Assembly: GCF_019649055.1 (NCBI RefSeq)
Contig: NW_026570328.1
Location: 62,001 to 126,000 of the forward strand
Reading direction: 5' to 3'
DNA from: Paramacrobiotus metropolitanus
Lineage: Eukaryota; Tardigrada; Eutardigrada; Parachela; Macrobiotidae
Length of the DNA: 64,000 nt
Under the pieces are notes generated by a model, which did no database searches, was not told the origin of the DNA, and saw only the letters and a list, made by a program, of their open reading frames with translations. Of this stretch, positions 1-13,153 are shown piece after piece; position 1 is the stretch's first letter; each line of letters begins with the position of its first letter. Both the position numbers and the translations under genes were made by a program.

Positions 1-3000
1 GTTGGTCACGGAGAAGTGCCGGGTCAGCGGCAGTTTCTGCATGACATAATCCCAGGAAAACAATCCACGACTGTGCTTCCGTACTAACGATGCGCCACGC
101 GATGGTCCCCGCGAGGTGGGCAGCGAGCCCAACTCCCCGACGGAATCCAGATCCTCCTCGGCCTCCTGTGGATCAACATGCAGGGTCAACAGGACTTTGG
201 GCGCCGGTTCCGGCGTCTCGGCCACCGATGTGACCGAGGCGACCGACAACGGCTGCGGCAGCGGTGGAACATGGACGGCCCGCCGCGGCAGATCGTTCTC
301 TGAGCGGGGCGAGATCATGTGGGTGGTAAATTCAATGGAGGACTGCAGGGATTTCTCCACCAGTTTAGAGGGATCCGTACGGCAGCACAGGAGCGGGCAG
401 GACGGATAGTGCAGCTGCAGGAAGTCCGCTTGGGGTCCGATGGCAGCCAACAGTGCTGAGAAGAAGACAGTGGAATACACCCAGCTAATACTGATAACGA
501 TCATGATAAAGAGGCCAATCTGTCGGTAGATGAGTATGTCTGAAGGCGCCATGAAGGCACCGGCTAGAAAGGTCGTCAAAGCCGACACAGTCACCGGACT
601 GGCCATCTCCGTGATAAGGTGGTTGGTCTTTAATTCGCGTTCGTCGGCTTCACTGCAACAGTAAGCCACGGAATAGTGTAACGTAAAGTCTACAGATAAA
701 CCAATCCCCAGCGTGATAATAGTCGACTCTAGGACATTCAGTTTCCACTCCATCACAACAAGCACAGCTACGCTGGTCACCATAATGCATGCGATGGTCA
801 CAATGGCCAGAATGCTGACGCAGACATTTAACGTTGTGAGAAACATCACGAGGAGAGCAACAATAAACGCGATAACCAATGCGCTAGTGGTCCCGCTAAT
901 TAAGGAATCTTGAAGGTCAAAATATTCCAGTTCACTGGTAAACCATCCGTTCTTAAGACCGACCGGTGCGGAGGATAACTGTGACTGGAACCAACTGTCG
1001 ACACTGTCGTAAAATGTTTTTATCTCCTGATAGATGTAGGAGAACGATTGTGCGCTTTCGGTGGCGACTATCAGCGACTGAAAACGTCCCTGAGAATCGA
1101 AATTTGGTCCATGGGAGAGTTTGGTCCCGGTGCTGTCATGGAGAAACGTGCGGTGGAAAATCTGGGAACACTGATGGAACGTGAGCGGATTCAGCGGAAA
1201 TGACAGATTTCCGCAGCAAATCGGAGCAATGGAGCATTCCACATTCTCCAGCCATCGCTTGAATGCCGCCATATAGCAAAAAGAATCTGAAAACAATACG
1301 GAAATAAGCCGCGGTCGTTTTTCAATACTCATTAACGCTAATTTTCTTCCGCATTTATAATACTTTATTAGTGTGGCTGCACGAGCAGTACAGCAAGGCG
1401 AACAAAACATTGTTCTTGTGTACAGAAAACTGCAGGAGTGCTATTCACCCGTACCGGTATTCTGGGACACAAATGGCTGCTGTTTAAGACCATCACAGAA
1501 TTGCAGCATCCATGACTGGCTTTCTTCCGAAAGGAAATCAACTTCGTGGTCATATTCCAGGAGTCCTTTATCATACGGATCCAGCATGGCCGCTGTGTTG
1601 CCAGGTATGACTCCCCAGACAAATCTTATGGGCAACCTGCGCTGGATATCCGTGATCTCCCTTTCGAAGTCAAACCTTTCCTTCAGCATACCATACTGTT
1701 CGAAAGGATGGCGTTTATCCCACAAATGTAGCCACCGGCTAGTTGACAACTGTAACCGTGGAAAATAGAATACGTTGATGCACGCAGCAGCCGTCATAAC
1801 AACAAACAGAGCAATCCAAATCCATTTCAACCGAATAATGATGCAAGGTAATAGTTTCTCGAAAAATATTCGAAAATATTCTGCGAACTGACGAAAAGGT
1901 AGCACAATGTAGTGGCAATGAAACAGCCACTGGCATAAAGGCACTTTACTATCACAGAATTTTTGCAGAAAAACCTGACGACAACTGTACAAGCTTGAGC
2001 CCCATTTGTCGGCAACGATGACCGTGGCCGGCAGCCACGTAACAACAAAAATATAGTGGACCAGAACGGTCAGTCCAGAAAAAATACTGAAACACCGAAT
2101 CGCTACGATGGGATTAGCAGCGTCGGCGAAAAGCGCACTGGCCGCAGTCAGACTGCTGATCATAATGGTTTGGAATCCATGCCGCATCGTTTCGTACACC
2201 ACCTAAATAAAATACATAGTTTCAGATGGATTTGGAAGTCTGATCATACACTAAACAATTAGGAGAAGACAATGATATTGTTGTTTTGCTGTCATCAACC
2301 TTACTTTCTCAAATTTTCCATCGTTTTTCTCAGATTTTGCCAGTGTCCATAGTCTTGCATAAATCACCAGCGCATCCGCTCCTGCATTAAACATACCAAG
2401 ATTTAAAAGCAAACTCAACGCCTCAAGAATAAATATGACTTACCGACTGCTATCATGATAACGCACGTTAGAAGGTTCATGAACGGAAAGAAAGTCAACC
2501 GAAATATAAAACTGTAGAGCGAATAGGATAGCAATATCGGAAAGAACACAGCCAGAGCATTCATAATCGTCACAAACAGGGAAGCCACGTAAATCCACAA
2601 TATAATCAGAACCGCTCCCAGTGCCAACAACATCAGCACACTATCTTCCCACAATCGAACATCGAGGTAGGAATCCTTCAAGCCCATTTCGATGCCCACC
2701 ACGCCCGCTCCTTCCACTGTCAGATTGTGCTGGTGGAGGGCCTTGTACAATGGCAACGCCACCTGCCCGCTCCATACCGGAAGCAGCATCAAGGAACACT
2801 GGGAGCGGGTAAAATTGCTCATACGCGCGTCGTCATCTGTGATGTAATGCAGTACATGATAGAACCAATTCTCGCGGCAGCACATGTCCGGCACATCTGG
2901 ACACAGGTTGTGACCGTCCCAGCAATGCCGGTGCAGTTGACCCGCGCGGTAGAAGGGCACACACACCGCGCTCATGTTGCGCAACTCGCTGACGTCGTTG

Positions 3001-6000
3001 TGTGATAAGTGGTGGCATGATTTCCGGTTGGTGAGGGCCATCAGATAGTTCGTCAGCGTCCAACTAGGACAATACTTTTGATTAGCATCGCGCTCCGCCA
3101 GCGAAAGGAATTCCGGCAAGCCGCGAATAGTCCTATCCAGCTCGCAAATTGCACGTAATTTTCCTTCGTTGATTAGATTATCTCCAGATGTGGTGCAAAT
3201 AACCAGCCGTGCGCGATTCCTTTCTAACCGTCAAACACATCTCGTTAGAAGTCTTTCATAACAAACATTTGCTGGCAAAATTTTACCAAGGGGTTTTACA
3301 GTTATTAGCATCCTGCAGAACAGCTGCAGTAGGCTAAGTATTAGTTTGTTCTACTTTTCTGCGCCTAATTTTTTGCTTTCCTTTAAGAAAGGAATAATTA
3401 TCCGACAGCTGCAAAACATGACCCTTCTGTGTAGATTTTTGAGAATTACCAAGATGCTCCTCATAATTAATGCTTATTATTTATATATAGCTGAAACACA
3501 ATACGCCCTACAATACAAACAAAATGCCAAACTTTTCTCAAGCGATATTGAGACAGCTGTGCAGTTAATTTCTGTAAATTGTACAGTCTTCAAGCAAGTG
3601 CTGCACTCGTGCGTATGTAGGCGAAACGTATCCTACACATGGGAAAGACGTCCGACAGGTGTTACTGTCACGGAAGTACTCAACGACCAAATAAAAGTTG
3701 TGAGTTCTTCCTGTCCATCTTGCGGGTTATGATTAATGCGCCCTGCTACTTCCGCTCGGCACTACTTGCTGTCTAATTTCCGCCAAGCGTCCTAAGTTGT
3801 CATTCTATGTGAAACAATTTCCCAACTTCGATTGAAACGGTCTGATGTAATCGGCTTGAAATAGCTCCTAAGAGGCTTGAACGAATGGATAACACCGCAC
3901 AAATCCCCGTCATTAAGTACCTGGATTTGAGCAAAAAAACCCAGCATCAACTGGAGACATATCAGACGTAATGGTGCTGCGTCTGTTCCGGCTGGCCAAT
4001 TGGCCATCATCATCATCATCGTCTGGTGTCACCGCTGGGTGGCTCTCAATAGTATTATTTCGGCGATATCCCGCGATGATCTCTTGACCTCCGCTGTGGG
4101 AATGCACAGCCGCCGGAATACGACTATTGCCAATAACATTATCTGAAGTCTTGTCCTCCAGTAGCAGCTCAGAAAGCAGATTCTCAAAAGCCAACATCCG
4201 TTGACCGATCGCAGTTCCGCGCGCAACGAATCCCTGAAAATAAATCATTAAGCAGTTTCAATATTGGCAGGCATAGCGGTGACGTCAAAGGCTTTATACT
4301 GGGGGGCTTAGATTCCGTTCCTTTGTAATATAGTATGCACATTCTGAGTGGAATTACGGAGAAGTTTATCGTACCGCTTGAGGATCGTCGAACGATGGGA
4401 TGTTGTCTGTGCAAATAACCACCAGTAAAACAATAATATTGCCGGCAAATATCGCTGACAACACAACGAACGGATGGTTAGCAAGGAACTGGGCGTACCT
4501 GCAAAAGTATACAATATGGTGCTGCTAGTGGCTTCCTTCTGCTAAGACAATAAGTACAAGAACTGAAAGCAGAGCTGCAAAAGGAAAAAATTGTATGCTA
4601 CATTTATTAATGACGCATGATTTTCCTACAGGATTTCGATTGGTAGTAAACTGGCCGCCCCGGGATACCGTGATAAATAAGGCAACAACCCATAAATTAT
4701 TAATTATAAAAGCTTTATGTAAGTCCGTAGCCGGTGGGTACATGCACAATCTCGCTTCATGAGGATAAACATACACACAAATACACTTTGTAGCACATCT
4801 ATGCATGTTTTACCCATATGCATATATTTGTGCTGTATTACAGTTATGGCATTTCAAGTTTTGCAGATACTTAATAACTGTGATGAAAACTTATTATGAC
4901 ATAGTTGCTGCTAGGTGGAATATGGCCGTATGAGGAGAGATACCCTAATTACTTACCAATAGTACAAGTATCGATTTTTTGTATTCTATTTAGATCACGT
5001 TAACCGATGCCATGCTAGCTAGTTTTCTATCGTCTACTGAGGCTGTTCTACGAGTATAAGCGTTGTGGCTATACATATAAATAGTACAGATGCAGAAAAA
5101 AGCTGAAAATACAATAAAGAAATATATAAAACTGTCTTTAAAATTAGTATTGCTGAACAACACGCTGTGTATTCGCCAACACTTTTAGGTTTACTTTTCT
5201 TTTATTAAATACGCGATTTATCTGCAGCCGGGAGATCCTTTTCACAAGCTCGCACATATCATTATTCTCATTTTTTGCCGATAGTGACTGCCACGGCATA
5301 TCTCTCTTTGGTAAGTACAATACATGGGTAAATAAGTAGCGCATCAATATGCTACCGCGGCCCAAGTTCATCCCGCAGTTTATTCACAACCGTAAATCAA
5401 TAGTCAGTGATCGAATTATTGCAGTAGCACAGGAGGCATCCCGAGTTTAGAATTTTTCTCATGGAGCGGTCCAAACGGCGACATGTTTGGGAGCAATCAA
5501 TAATACTATCGAAAGAATCGCTCACTAACTTTTCTTTTTTATTATACGCGATGTCTCCATGCTCCATTAGTTTCATGACACTTTGGTACCAATCATACGG
5601 ACAAAACAGCATACTCCCGCGATAGGATTAAAGCGAGTAGGTGCTCTCTACAACCACTTCGCACACCAAGCAGAGGTAATCCTCTTTGCGTGCGCAACAC
5701 ACAAGCGCAACCATTATTCGTCATATTTTAACAAGTTTATTTATTTCTCCAAAACAAAAATTTCAAATCCCACTTGCTCGAAGCTCACACCCAACTTTGA
5801 ACACAAACAGCATCCTCTTTTATATCCGCTGGGAGTTACAGTATGTAGCGTCGTCCGCAAAAATCGATCCCTTCATTAAAAATAATAACCAGTACGAATA
5901 CCGGAAAGCTGTAATTTGTGCACATAATTGCAAAATACGCAGTACATCATTTCACCCAGTGTGCCGGCATGTTGCGTTCATATACAGTATTTATCGTTAG

Positions 6001-8470
6001 TACACCGCTTCATATCGAGCATCTCCAGTTTGTAGCATTTGTTAATTTGTTATGCAATGAGAAAGGAGAAAGCGCAACTTAATTAAGTATACGAATATTA
6101 TGTGTTTTACGATCGTACTCACGATCGTACTGTACTTAACTTAATTTCCTAATTAATTTTTCGTAATCGAAACATTTCCTTCGACTGTTAAGTTGTTTAC
6201 AGTACAAGCGAATGTAAAACAACAAGATCGCTGTGGATTCATCCTTCAGAACGGCGTTTCAAACTCGATTAAGTTCAAAAGCCACCACAAAGGAACGATA
6301 TTGTTTGAGTAGCCAGATTAAAAACAGTCGAAATATCGAAAAGAAGAGGTTACGGGCTAGCTTCCAGAGAAAAACAGACCCGCCAAATCGGATCAGGGCA
6401 GACAGAAGAGAGCTGGACTTAAATAAAGCACTAGACTCGCCTTCCGCTGTTACATCCATACTCTCACGGGAAAAAAGATGGGCGTTATCGTTGATTATTA
6501 TACTTAACGTCTATCAAGGGAACAAATTGGACAAGTTCGAATTTCTCATTTACTCAGTGTTGGTCTCCCATCGCAATCATCAGTATTGGTATTGCACAGA
6601 CCAACTGCATCCCGGCGTTTTCGAAATAATGTGGCGTATAAGCGATTGTACGCTTAAAGGCCCTACAGAGTACTTGGTCAGTACAGCACGTTCAGATTCA
6701 GGCTTTCGAATAAAGTTTTAGTCAGTTGCCAACTGTTTTAATGTTAGAATGACTAGAGCAGGCCTACTTGTTAGCAGCTAATTAATATCTACCATAAATC
6801 GACAGTTTATTCAGTTTATTACGAACGAAAGTATATAAAGCTAGAATATGATAATTATTACCAATCATGCAACATGAGGAAGTTTTGAAGGGCATGGAAA
6901 AAATTAATGACAGTCATTAATGCACAATCAAAGTATCGAACGAAGCCTTCATTTAAAATTTAAAGGCTCCATTAGCCGTAAGTAGCACCTCCGAAATCCA
7001 GACGCAGACTTAATAATATTTTACTGCTTATTTATGTAACGTATGAAAAACGGAATAACGGAATAACAAAGTAACGACTTTGATAGAATGGTTTAACAAT
7101 TTATATCGTTATTGTTTAGTTTTTGTAGTCGTCGCTGCAGTGAATTGTTGCATTTTGTAAAAAAAACTTTGCCGGAAGCACAACCGCATGCATTGCACAC
7201 ACTGCGCGGGTACACACAAAAAATGATTTAAAGACTATCTGTTTGCACAAGTTTTATAAGTTGGGATACATTAACTGGACAGTTTCAGGTTGCTCACTTG
7301 ATGGGAGAATTTAACGAGAAACAGCAATGATCAAAAAGCACTATTTGTCACTATTGTTTAGTCGTCCAGAAAAATACGTGAAAGACAGCTGCCGCATCTT
7401 TATTACTTCGATCGAATTGTACCAACTGGAAGTCAATTTACCATCGCAATAATCCACTTAAGATCGCTTTCAGGTCGTGTTCATTTTCGACTTTCCGGGA
7501 AAGTCCCTCTTTGTGTTCCCACCATTTATCAAACTAGTCTAATATGGATTTCGCGTACAATTTTATGATTACCGTGAGAGTTTTTACCATCACGAAACAA
7601 ATTACAATAGATCTGCTGAATGGCGCATTCTCGTTTATTAGCACTTTATCGATTGTTGGGAGAAAAAATCTGAACTTCCTGGATGATGACAAGATTTTTC
7701 AAATAATATATCCAGCATCTAATCTCACTTTCAAGTTCATCTGGTAATGCCATAGGTTCTACCATACATTCAGAATTCACAATGCTAATAAAAACCTACA
7801 GTCGAACGAAGGGTACAATGCAAACATACACGTGAAATCACGATTCACGGGTAAATTTCCATGACGTTTTGTATAAGCCATATTTTACTCGCTACAAAGC
7901 CATATTTGAACGTATAAAGTTAAACCATTCTAATGAATGCATGTCAATGCATGATTATAGTTTTACGATATTTAGAAGGCATATTTACAAGTTCAGAGTT
8001 ATATTCATAAACAGTATAATATTTTTTTCCGTTATCGCGGTGTTCACGTATGGTTTACTTTTTTACAATTACCGATACCAGAACGGACGTATATGCAGAT
8101 GTTCTCATTTATTAAGCTGCAAAAGTGTATTAATTTTATGTGAGAGAAAATAACTGGCAGTAAAATGCACATCCGCAAAACGAACAAGTGCATAGATATT
8201 TGCATTTAGATGATATGAACGCCTGAGTTGACGAGTAAAATAGTGCCGAAAAAGACAAAACGTGACTGCAAGTTACGAATAACAAGCGCCCATGGAATGG
8301 GCTCTGTTGGGATAATTTGAGAAAACTCCCACAGACGGGGACCACAGTTGACGCTTGCCACTCGGCACTCGGCGATAAAAGAAAACAGAGTGGGTACAAA
8401 CGCAAGAGGACAAGATTAACGCTTACCGTTGCATAACTGACGTCCTGCGACGCACAACTTGTCTCGGCAT
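1..8470 (-). CDS. disp: Dispatched (RND/sterol-sensing Hedgehog-release transporter), 3'-truncated by window edge
   Basis: Multi-pass plasma-membrane protein of the Patched/Dispatched RND family, which exports cholesterol-modified Hedgehog. Exons on the minus strand: 8470-8427, 4498-4375, 4233-3921, 3223-2444, 2381-2305, 2202-1449 and 1286-1, with the phase kept at each junction (1126 codons in view). TM1 lies in the second exon (YAQFLANHPFVVL). Family signatures follow: ARGTAIGQR after TM1, YCPSWTLTNY in the first extracellular loop, the sterol-sensing domain (FFPFMNLL, then VGADAL), LPIRFVWGV at the start of the second loop, and GLSVDFTLHY in TM10. The frame is open to base 1, so the cytoplasmic tail is incomplete. 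The first exon (MPRQVVRRRTSVMQ) rests on an in-frame stop just before its ATG, a GTAAGC donor and phase match, so it is less certain than the rest. Oddities: six Asp codons in a row near 4010-4027, and a TM4 Asp pair reduced to one Asp. Confidence 0.9.
4499..8426 (-). other. long first intron of the Dispatched gene
   Basis: About 3.9 kb of AT-rich sequence between the proposed first coding exon and the TM1 exon. I see no splice-compatible conserved exon inside it. A frame at 6233-6721 on the plus strand runs 162 codons but has no early ATG and no recognisable motif. One copy of the dispersed 8-mer TACGAGTA is at 5049-5056. If the first-exon call is wrong, part of this is upstream intergenic DNA. 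Confidence 0.5.
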
Positions 8471-9391
8471 TCAGCATCAGATAATTGGCCCACGTTAACA
8501 ACGATGATCCCGGGCCAGCTTCTCATCCGTAACGGCAGGATAAACTGTCAAATTTGATATTTTCCCAGTGTGCACAGCTCGTACAGTATATTGGCAATAC
8601 TGGCACGGATGTAAACAAGCTGGCCTGGTAGTTGTGATCGGAGCCACTGGAGCTGCGCAATGCCTACTCCAGCGCAGCGGAATAGCTCGGGGTGGTCCAC
8701 AGGTCAACCGTTATAATATTTGAATAGTGCGCTCTGCCATTAGCCTGACATGCATTGAGACATAACAGCGGCTAATTTTAGCGACGTGCTTACAATCGGC
8801 TCTGCAAGACAAATTGGTCGTTAGCTGCGGTCGTATTTTATTCCTGGACCCACAATTCATGTGTATGCTGTACTTTTAAAGATCGCTATAGCCTATAAGT
8901 AAGTACAGTACTTTGTCACTGTAGTCGCGGCTTAACAATAAACTCACCAAAGCCAGGATAATCGGCTGGATATCTGTCCGGTAGTGACTGTCATAATTAA
9001 AAAAAAAACAAATCGAAACTCCCACGTTGCTGCAGCCCGGTGGTGCGCAAGCTAATATTACCAACCGCTGCCCATCGGCCGGTAGCGTGCACTAACGGAA
9101 GTGCTACTCCAGCAGCGGCGACTCGTACCACTGCATGTGGAGCGCAGACGCTGGAATAATGTCGCGTTTTAAGATGCCATACAACTGCAATTGCAACTTT
9201 GTTTTCAAGTTGACTTTATTCTGGCAGGTTACAGAATGATGGATAAGTTTTTCTGCCTCCTATCCTGTGCAGCTCTTGATCACCCACAGTCCTGGCAGCG
9301 CATAGCATACCACTGGGTCGACCAGTCGCGCTATTTTGTATTTTTCCAGTGCGTGCCGCAGGCCGCAATGCAGGATATGAATATCACCGCG

Positions 9392-9405
9392 CCGTAGTAC
9401 TACGG
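9392..9405. repeat. 14-bp perfect palindrome
   Basis: CCGTAGTACTACGG reads the same on both strands and is followed at once by a partial repeat (GTAGTACG). Related GTAGTA/TACTAC strings recur near 10090-10110 and 10230-10250. It could be a protein-binding site or simple-sequence drift; nothing here decides which. Confidence 0.6.
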
Positions 9406-10070
9406 TAGTACGATAAAAGAAGGAAAAAGCGCAGCAGACTACGTATGGTACGCGAGGGGTGGTGCTGTGTGCCGTCTTGCTCCAGAAAACATCGAGCATG
9501 AGTGATCCTACCGGGGTGTTACCTATAAATCAGCAATAATCGCCATATGCCGTAATAAATTCTGATGTTTACAACATTTCACTGAAGCAGCGTAAAAACA
9601 GATTTCTTGCACGAAAAATTATGAAGAGGGCACTGTCACTCACAAGTCAGTACATAAAAAAATTTAACACATTTTGACATGTGTACTGGAAAAGGACACG
9701 GTTTGGTTTAACCGGTTTCCGAAATGCACTGACCACCACCACCGACAGAGAAATGCCACATTGATATTGTCGCAGCCAAATTGTTTTTGAATCCGTTGCT
9801 CGTTACTTTAGCACCATCACGCGGATCCTGTATTAGGTAACTAATTAATTAGACTAATCAGTATATTAACCGTGATACAAATAAGCTTTATAGTTGTAAT
9901 TATTTCAAATCCTCATTATTCGAACTAAAACATGTCGTCAGGCAAAAGCGAAATAGGCAAACCCGTAAAAAAGCACAGAACTGCATGCAAACAATGGCAA
10001 TATCACATTTACGTACAAAGTAGTGCAACTGCGCAAGCGCAATGTATAGATATTACATATTTCTGGGAAG

Positions 10071-10120
10071 TGGTACTGGGTAGGTATGTAGTACTAGGTA
10101 CAGTAGGTAGTAGGTACTCG
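10071..10120. repeat. degenerate GGTA/GTAG low-complexity tract
   Basis: A run built from imperfect copies of GGTA, GTAGTA and GGTAGTA over about 50 bp. It falls inside a short plus-strand open frame (9932-10198) that I do not regard as a gene, because the frame is largely made by this tract. Confidence 0.55.
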
Positions 10121-10756
10121 TTATTTACAACGACCAGCTGGGGTCAGTTAGGCATGCTCATAAAATCAGTCCGCACTAAAATAATTAAAATTTCGTAGCA
10201 AAGAGGTTGTTTAAAAATGAGCGAAGTACTTACTACTTACTACGGTAGTAATTTAAGCAGAAACATTTGTATAGATGACCTCACCATCTCTTTCTACGAT
10301 AAAATCATTACGTCTTATTGCCGCGGCAGGTCGAGACAATCGCCAATTTCAAAGTAAGCCCAAATTTGAGGTACCCAATATTTTTTATTTGGTTTATAAC
10401 GAAATCACGATAGCCTTGATAAGGTGCGATAAAACTGTGGTTAAAAGCAAATGAAACAGCACAAACTACAAATCCATTTCCATGCACGTTGTCAACAACG
10501 ACGTCATGTAACATCGAACAAGGTTTTCAAATTACAATAAATTAACAAGAAAGCATGCTGTAACCATTAAAAAATTAACAAAATCGAAGGTCGGGAGTTG
10601 AACGGAAATTAACATAAAGGGAATAATTAATTAAGGCCCACATTTTTCCAATCAGCCGGAATAATATGAACTCTAGTTCTGAGCAAGAAGCATTAGACAT
10701 CTAAACAGCAGGGCCTCCGAGCAAAGCGGACTACGGATGACCGCAGGATACGGAAT

Positions 10757-12143
10757 TCAAGAATCCTCATCTTCGCTGTCCTCATCCTCTTGAGGGCTCC
10801 CGCGCACCACTTCCGTGGCTTTATACTGCTGCATGGCGTTGGTAGGCTGTGCGATTTGGCCTTTCCGCAGTTTTTCACCCTTTCTCCACAGGATAATCTC
10901 CTGCTGTTTAAAATACCGACGCTCCTCTTCGTCCACCAACACTAAATTCAGAAAGTATCGTACGGAAAACTTTTTATTCACATCCTTCATGGTCGGCGTC
11001 AAATCGTATCCCGCTAAAAACAACCGAATAGGAATGCTTTCACCGCGCACCGGAGCGCCGTCCATGATTTCGAATTTGGCAATGGTTTCGGAATCCTGGA
11101 AGAGTGAGGGAGTGTTGCCGCTCAGTTCCCGTTTAATAATAGCCAGCTCCATGTGCTTGATCTTAATGCGCACCAAAAGGAAGTAAATCTTGCCCACAAT
11201 CGTGTCTTTTAAGTGATATTTACTTTTGTTGTACTCAAATTCAATGTGTAGACAATCTTCAATCCCCACTTCCATTTTGATGCTGTTATTAATATCCGGA
11301 TAGGAAGAAAGCGTATGTACGAGGATATCTTGCTCTTTCACAACGTCCGACATCCGTCGACTAATTACCACTCGAACAAAATATCGCAGCTTCACGTTGT
11401 TTCCTGTGTAGCTTTCATAAGGCTTTTCCACTTGGGCAAACTCAAAATTGTACGACGTATTTTCTGAAATAATAAACACAATAATTAATTAATTTTAAAA
11501 CATGTTTAAAATTCTAAATCAGTATTTATAATAGAGCAGCCACAATTTTCTCCCAAGGACGTTTTAACTTTCAAACTTTCCATGACACCGTAAAATGCAA
11601 CCAGAAATATTGCAATAATCTTATAGACACAAAATTTCAGAATTACAGATTACTGTATCACCAGATAATTCAGTGTCTTAAATGACCCTAATATCTATGA
11701 CGATGGCAAACATACAGCATATTTATAAAAAGGTAAAATACACAAGTATTTGCAGGCCCATCTTTTTAAGTTTCTTAGTTCTCAGATCTGCGCTGAATTT
11801 TGTCACATATTTTACGATTCTCGAGTAAACAACACGTCCCACCTGTAAGTTCTCCGGGTCTTGCCAAATCTTTAGTTAACGATATGAACTCCAAATGGTT
11901 GCCACGATCATAGAAAAGCTCTATTTGGCCCACAAATTCCACTTTAATCCCATGGTGTTCCAGTTTTTGGCCTTGCTTCTTAAGGGTGATCACAATCTTC
12001 CCAGAGACATTCTCTCCGTCGTAGTACAACAGCAGCTTTTCTTTCCTGTTTTCATCGACGCGTATTTCGCCCGTTTTCCGGGTATCCGCGCCATCCAACT
12101 GGATGTCGATCTCCGCAGACTGCCCAAATCCAAGAAAATTCAT
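10757..12143 (-). CDS. VPS26: VPS26, retromer arrestin-fold subunit
   Basis: Subunit of the retromer core (VPS26-VPS29-VPS35), which recycles cargo from endosomes to the trans-Golgi network or plasma membrane. Two exons, 12143-11843 and 11463-10757, joined through a split GAA codon, give 335 residues, close to the usual 327 or so. The ATG at 12143 opens [16 protein letters not shown], the normal VPS26 start. The second exon carries near-invariant blocks: [69 protein letters not shown] and the segment ending [17 protein letters not shown]. The tail is highly acidic ([13 protein letters not shown]) and, as in other VPS26 proteins, poorly conserved and probably disordered. The 379-nt intron has a GTGGGA donor and a TTTCAG acceptor. 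Its 5' end faces the ADCK5 gene about 1 kb away. Confidence 0.97.
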
Positions 12144-13153
12144 TTTGGTCGATGATTACGTTCGTCCGGAAGACTGGAGCGCGGCTTCAACTTCTTAGTT
12201 CCCGCTAACAATGCGCAGTCATATGCTGCACGTAAGTGCTTTATAGTTCAGGACAGATCTCGTAGCTCCGTAGTCGCGACTGGTAAGACGTTCCCAGCTT
12301 GTGTAGCAGGCAGAAAATGCTTTTTACAGCAACGACGAAGCTCACTACCACAGTTTTTCCAGAATTCCACGATTCACTACATTTCACTTAGCTAAAGAAA
12401 TTACGGCAGTCTTGTTTCGTGTAAAAAAAAATTGGACAAAAATTCGAAATAAACAACAATAAGCCACTGCAAACCGCAGCAAACGACAGCACGATAACTG
12501 CTCATAGTTTGTGGAACCGTGGGGTGGGAAGTAAGTAACCTACTCTCATAAATACCGCAACCGGCAGGGGATACCGGTTCATTTTATCACGTCTGACTTC
12601 CGCCCCTTTTTTGAGTCCATTTCTGTTCTTTGACTGTTTGACACTTCATAACAAAATTTTTATACAACCAAGTACTTACTATAGTGTGAGAGGACTGGTA
12701 ACCTACCGTTTGACGTCATCACTCTCGCATACACGGGAGGGCGGCTGCCACGGTGACAGATGCGCGTTTTTTACTGTTTTTGTCAGTTTTCTCAGCATAT
12801 TTCTTTTCTGTTCTATTTCTAGCCCCTCATGTTTGGGTTTCTAAATTCAGTATGATCTGTTAAAATATCAGAAAGCTTTAGAGCAGAAAGGAACTGAGAA
12901 TATCTTTAGAAAGGGACAAGAAAAACTGTGGGCCTATGGTAAGCAATAGCACAGCAGTGCATTCTGTATGCGACAGTGATGACGTAGTCGACCGTTGCAG
13001 AGCCGCTTCCCAGTCCTTCTACCTATAGCAAGTTCTTGATACAACATAAAAATTTATTTATAACTCGATCGATAATTACGAACTTCACAAGAGAATCCAT
13101 ACATTGTCTTCTATTATCAGATATAACTGTCATTTAAATGTGGTTTAACCGCA
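12144..13153. other. divergent intergenic region between VPS26 and ADCK5
   Basis: About 1.0 kb separates two housekeeping-type genes transcribed away from each other, so it should hold both promoters and 5' UTRs. I see no clear TATA box at a fitting distance from either start. A 77-codon plus-strand frame at 12611-12844 has no recognisable motif and is probably chance. Confidence 0.45.

Larger units (their letters stand above)
8471..10756. other. intergenic / presumed 5' region of Dispatched
   Basis: No gene is supported. The part nearest the Dispatched start (8471-8710) is richer in GC and may hold its 5' UTR and promoter on the minus strand. Further right there is a 14-bp perfect palindrome (9392-9405) and a degenerate GGTA-rich tract (10071-10120). 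A TTTATT at 10383-10388 is an AATAAA on the minus strand, 370 nt beyond the VPS26 stop, and is a possible poly(A) signal for that gene. Confidence 0.4.

Noticed and set aside
6233-6721. 162-codon plus-strand open frame in the Dispatched first intron
   Set aside because: It begins at a GTG, has no early ATG and no motif, and lies in AT-rich intronic sequence; probably chance.
9932-10198. 88-codon frame with an ATG
   Set aside because: Largely created by the GGTA-rich tract; no splice context or homology.
12611-12844. 77-codon plus-strand frame between VPS26 and ADCK5
   Set aside because: No motif; it lies in the divergent promoter region and carries no supporting signal.
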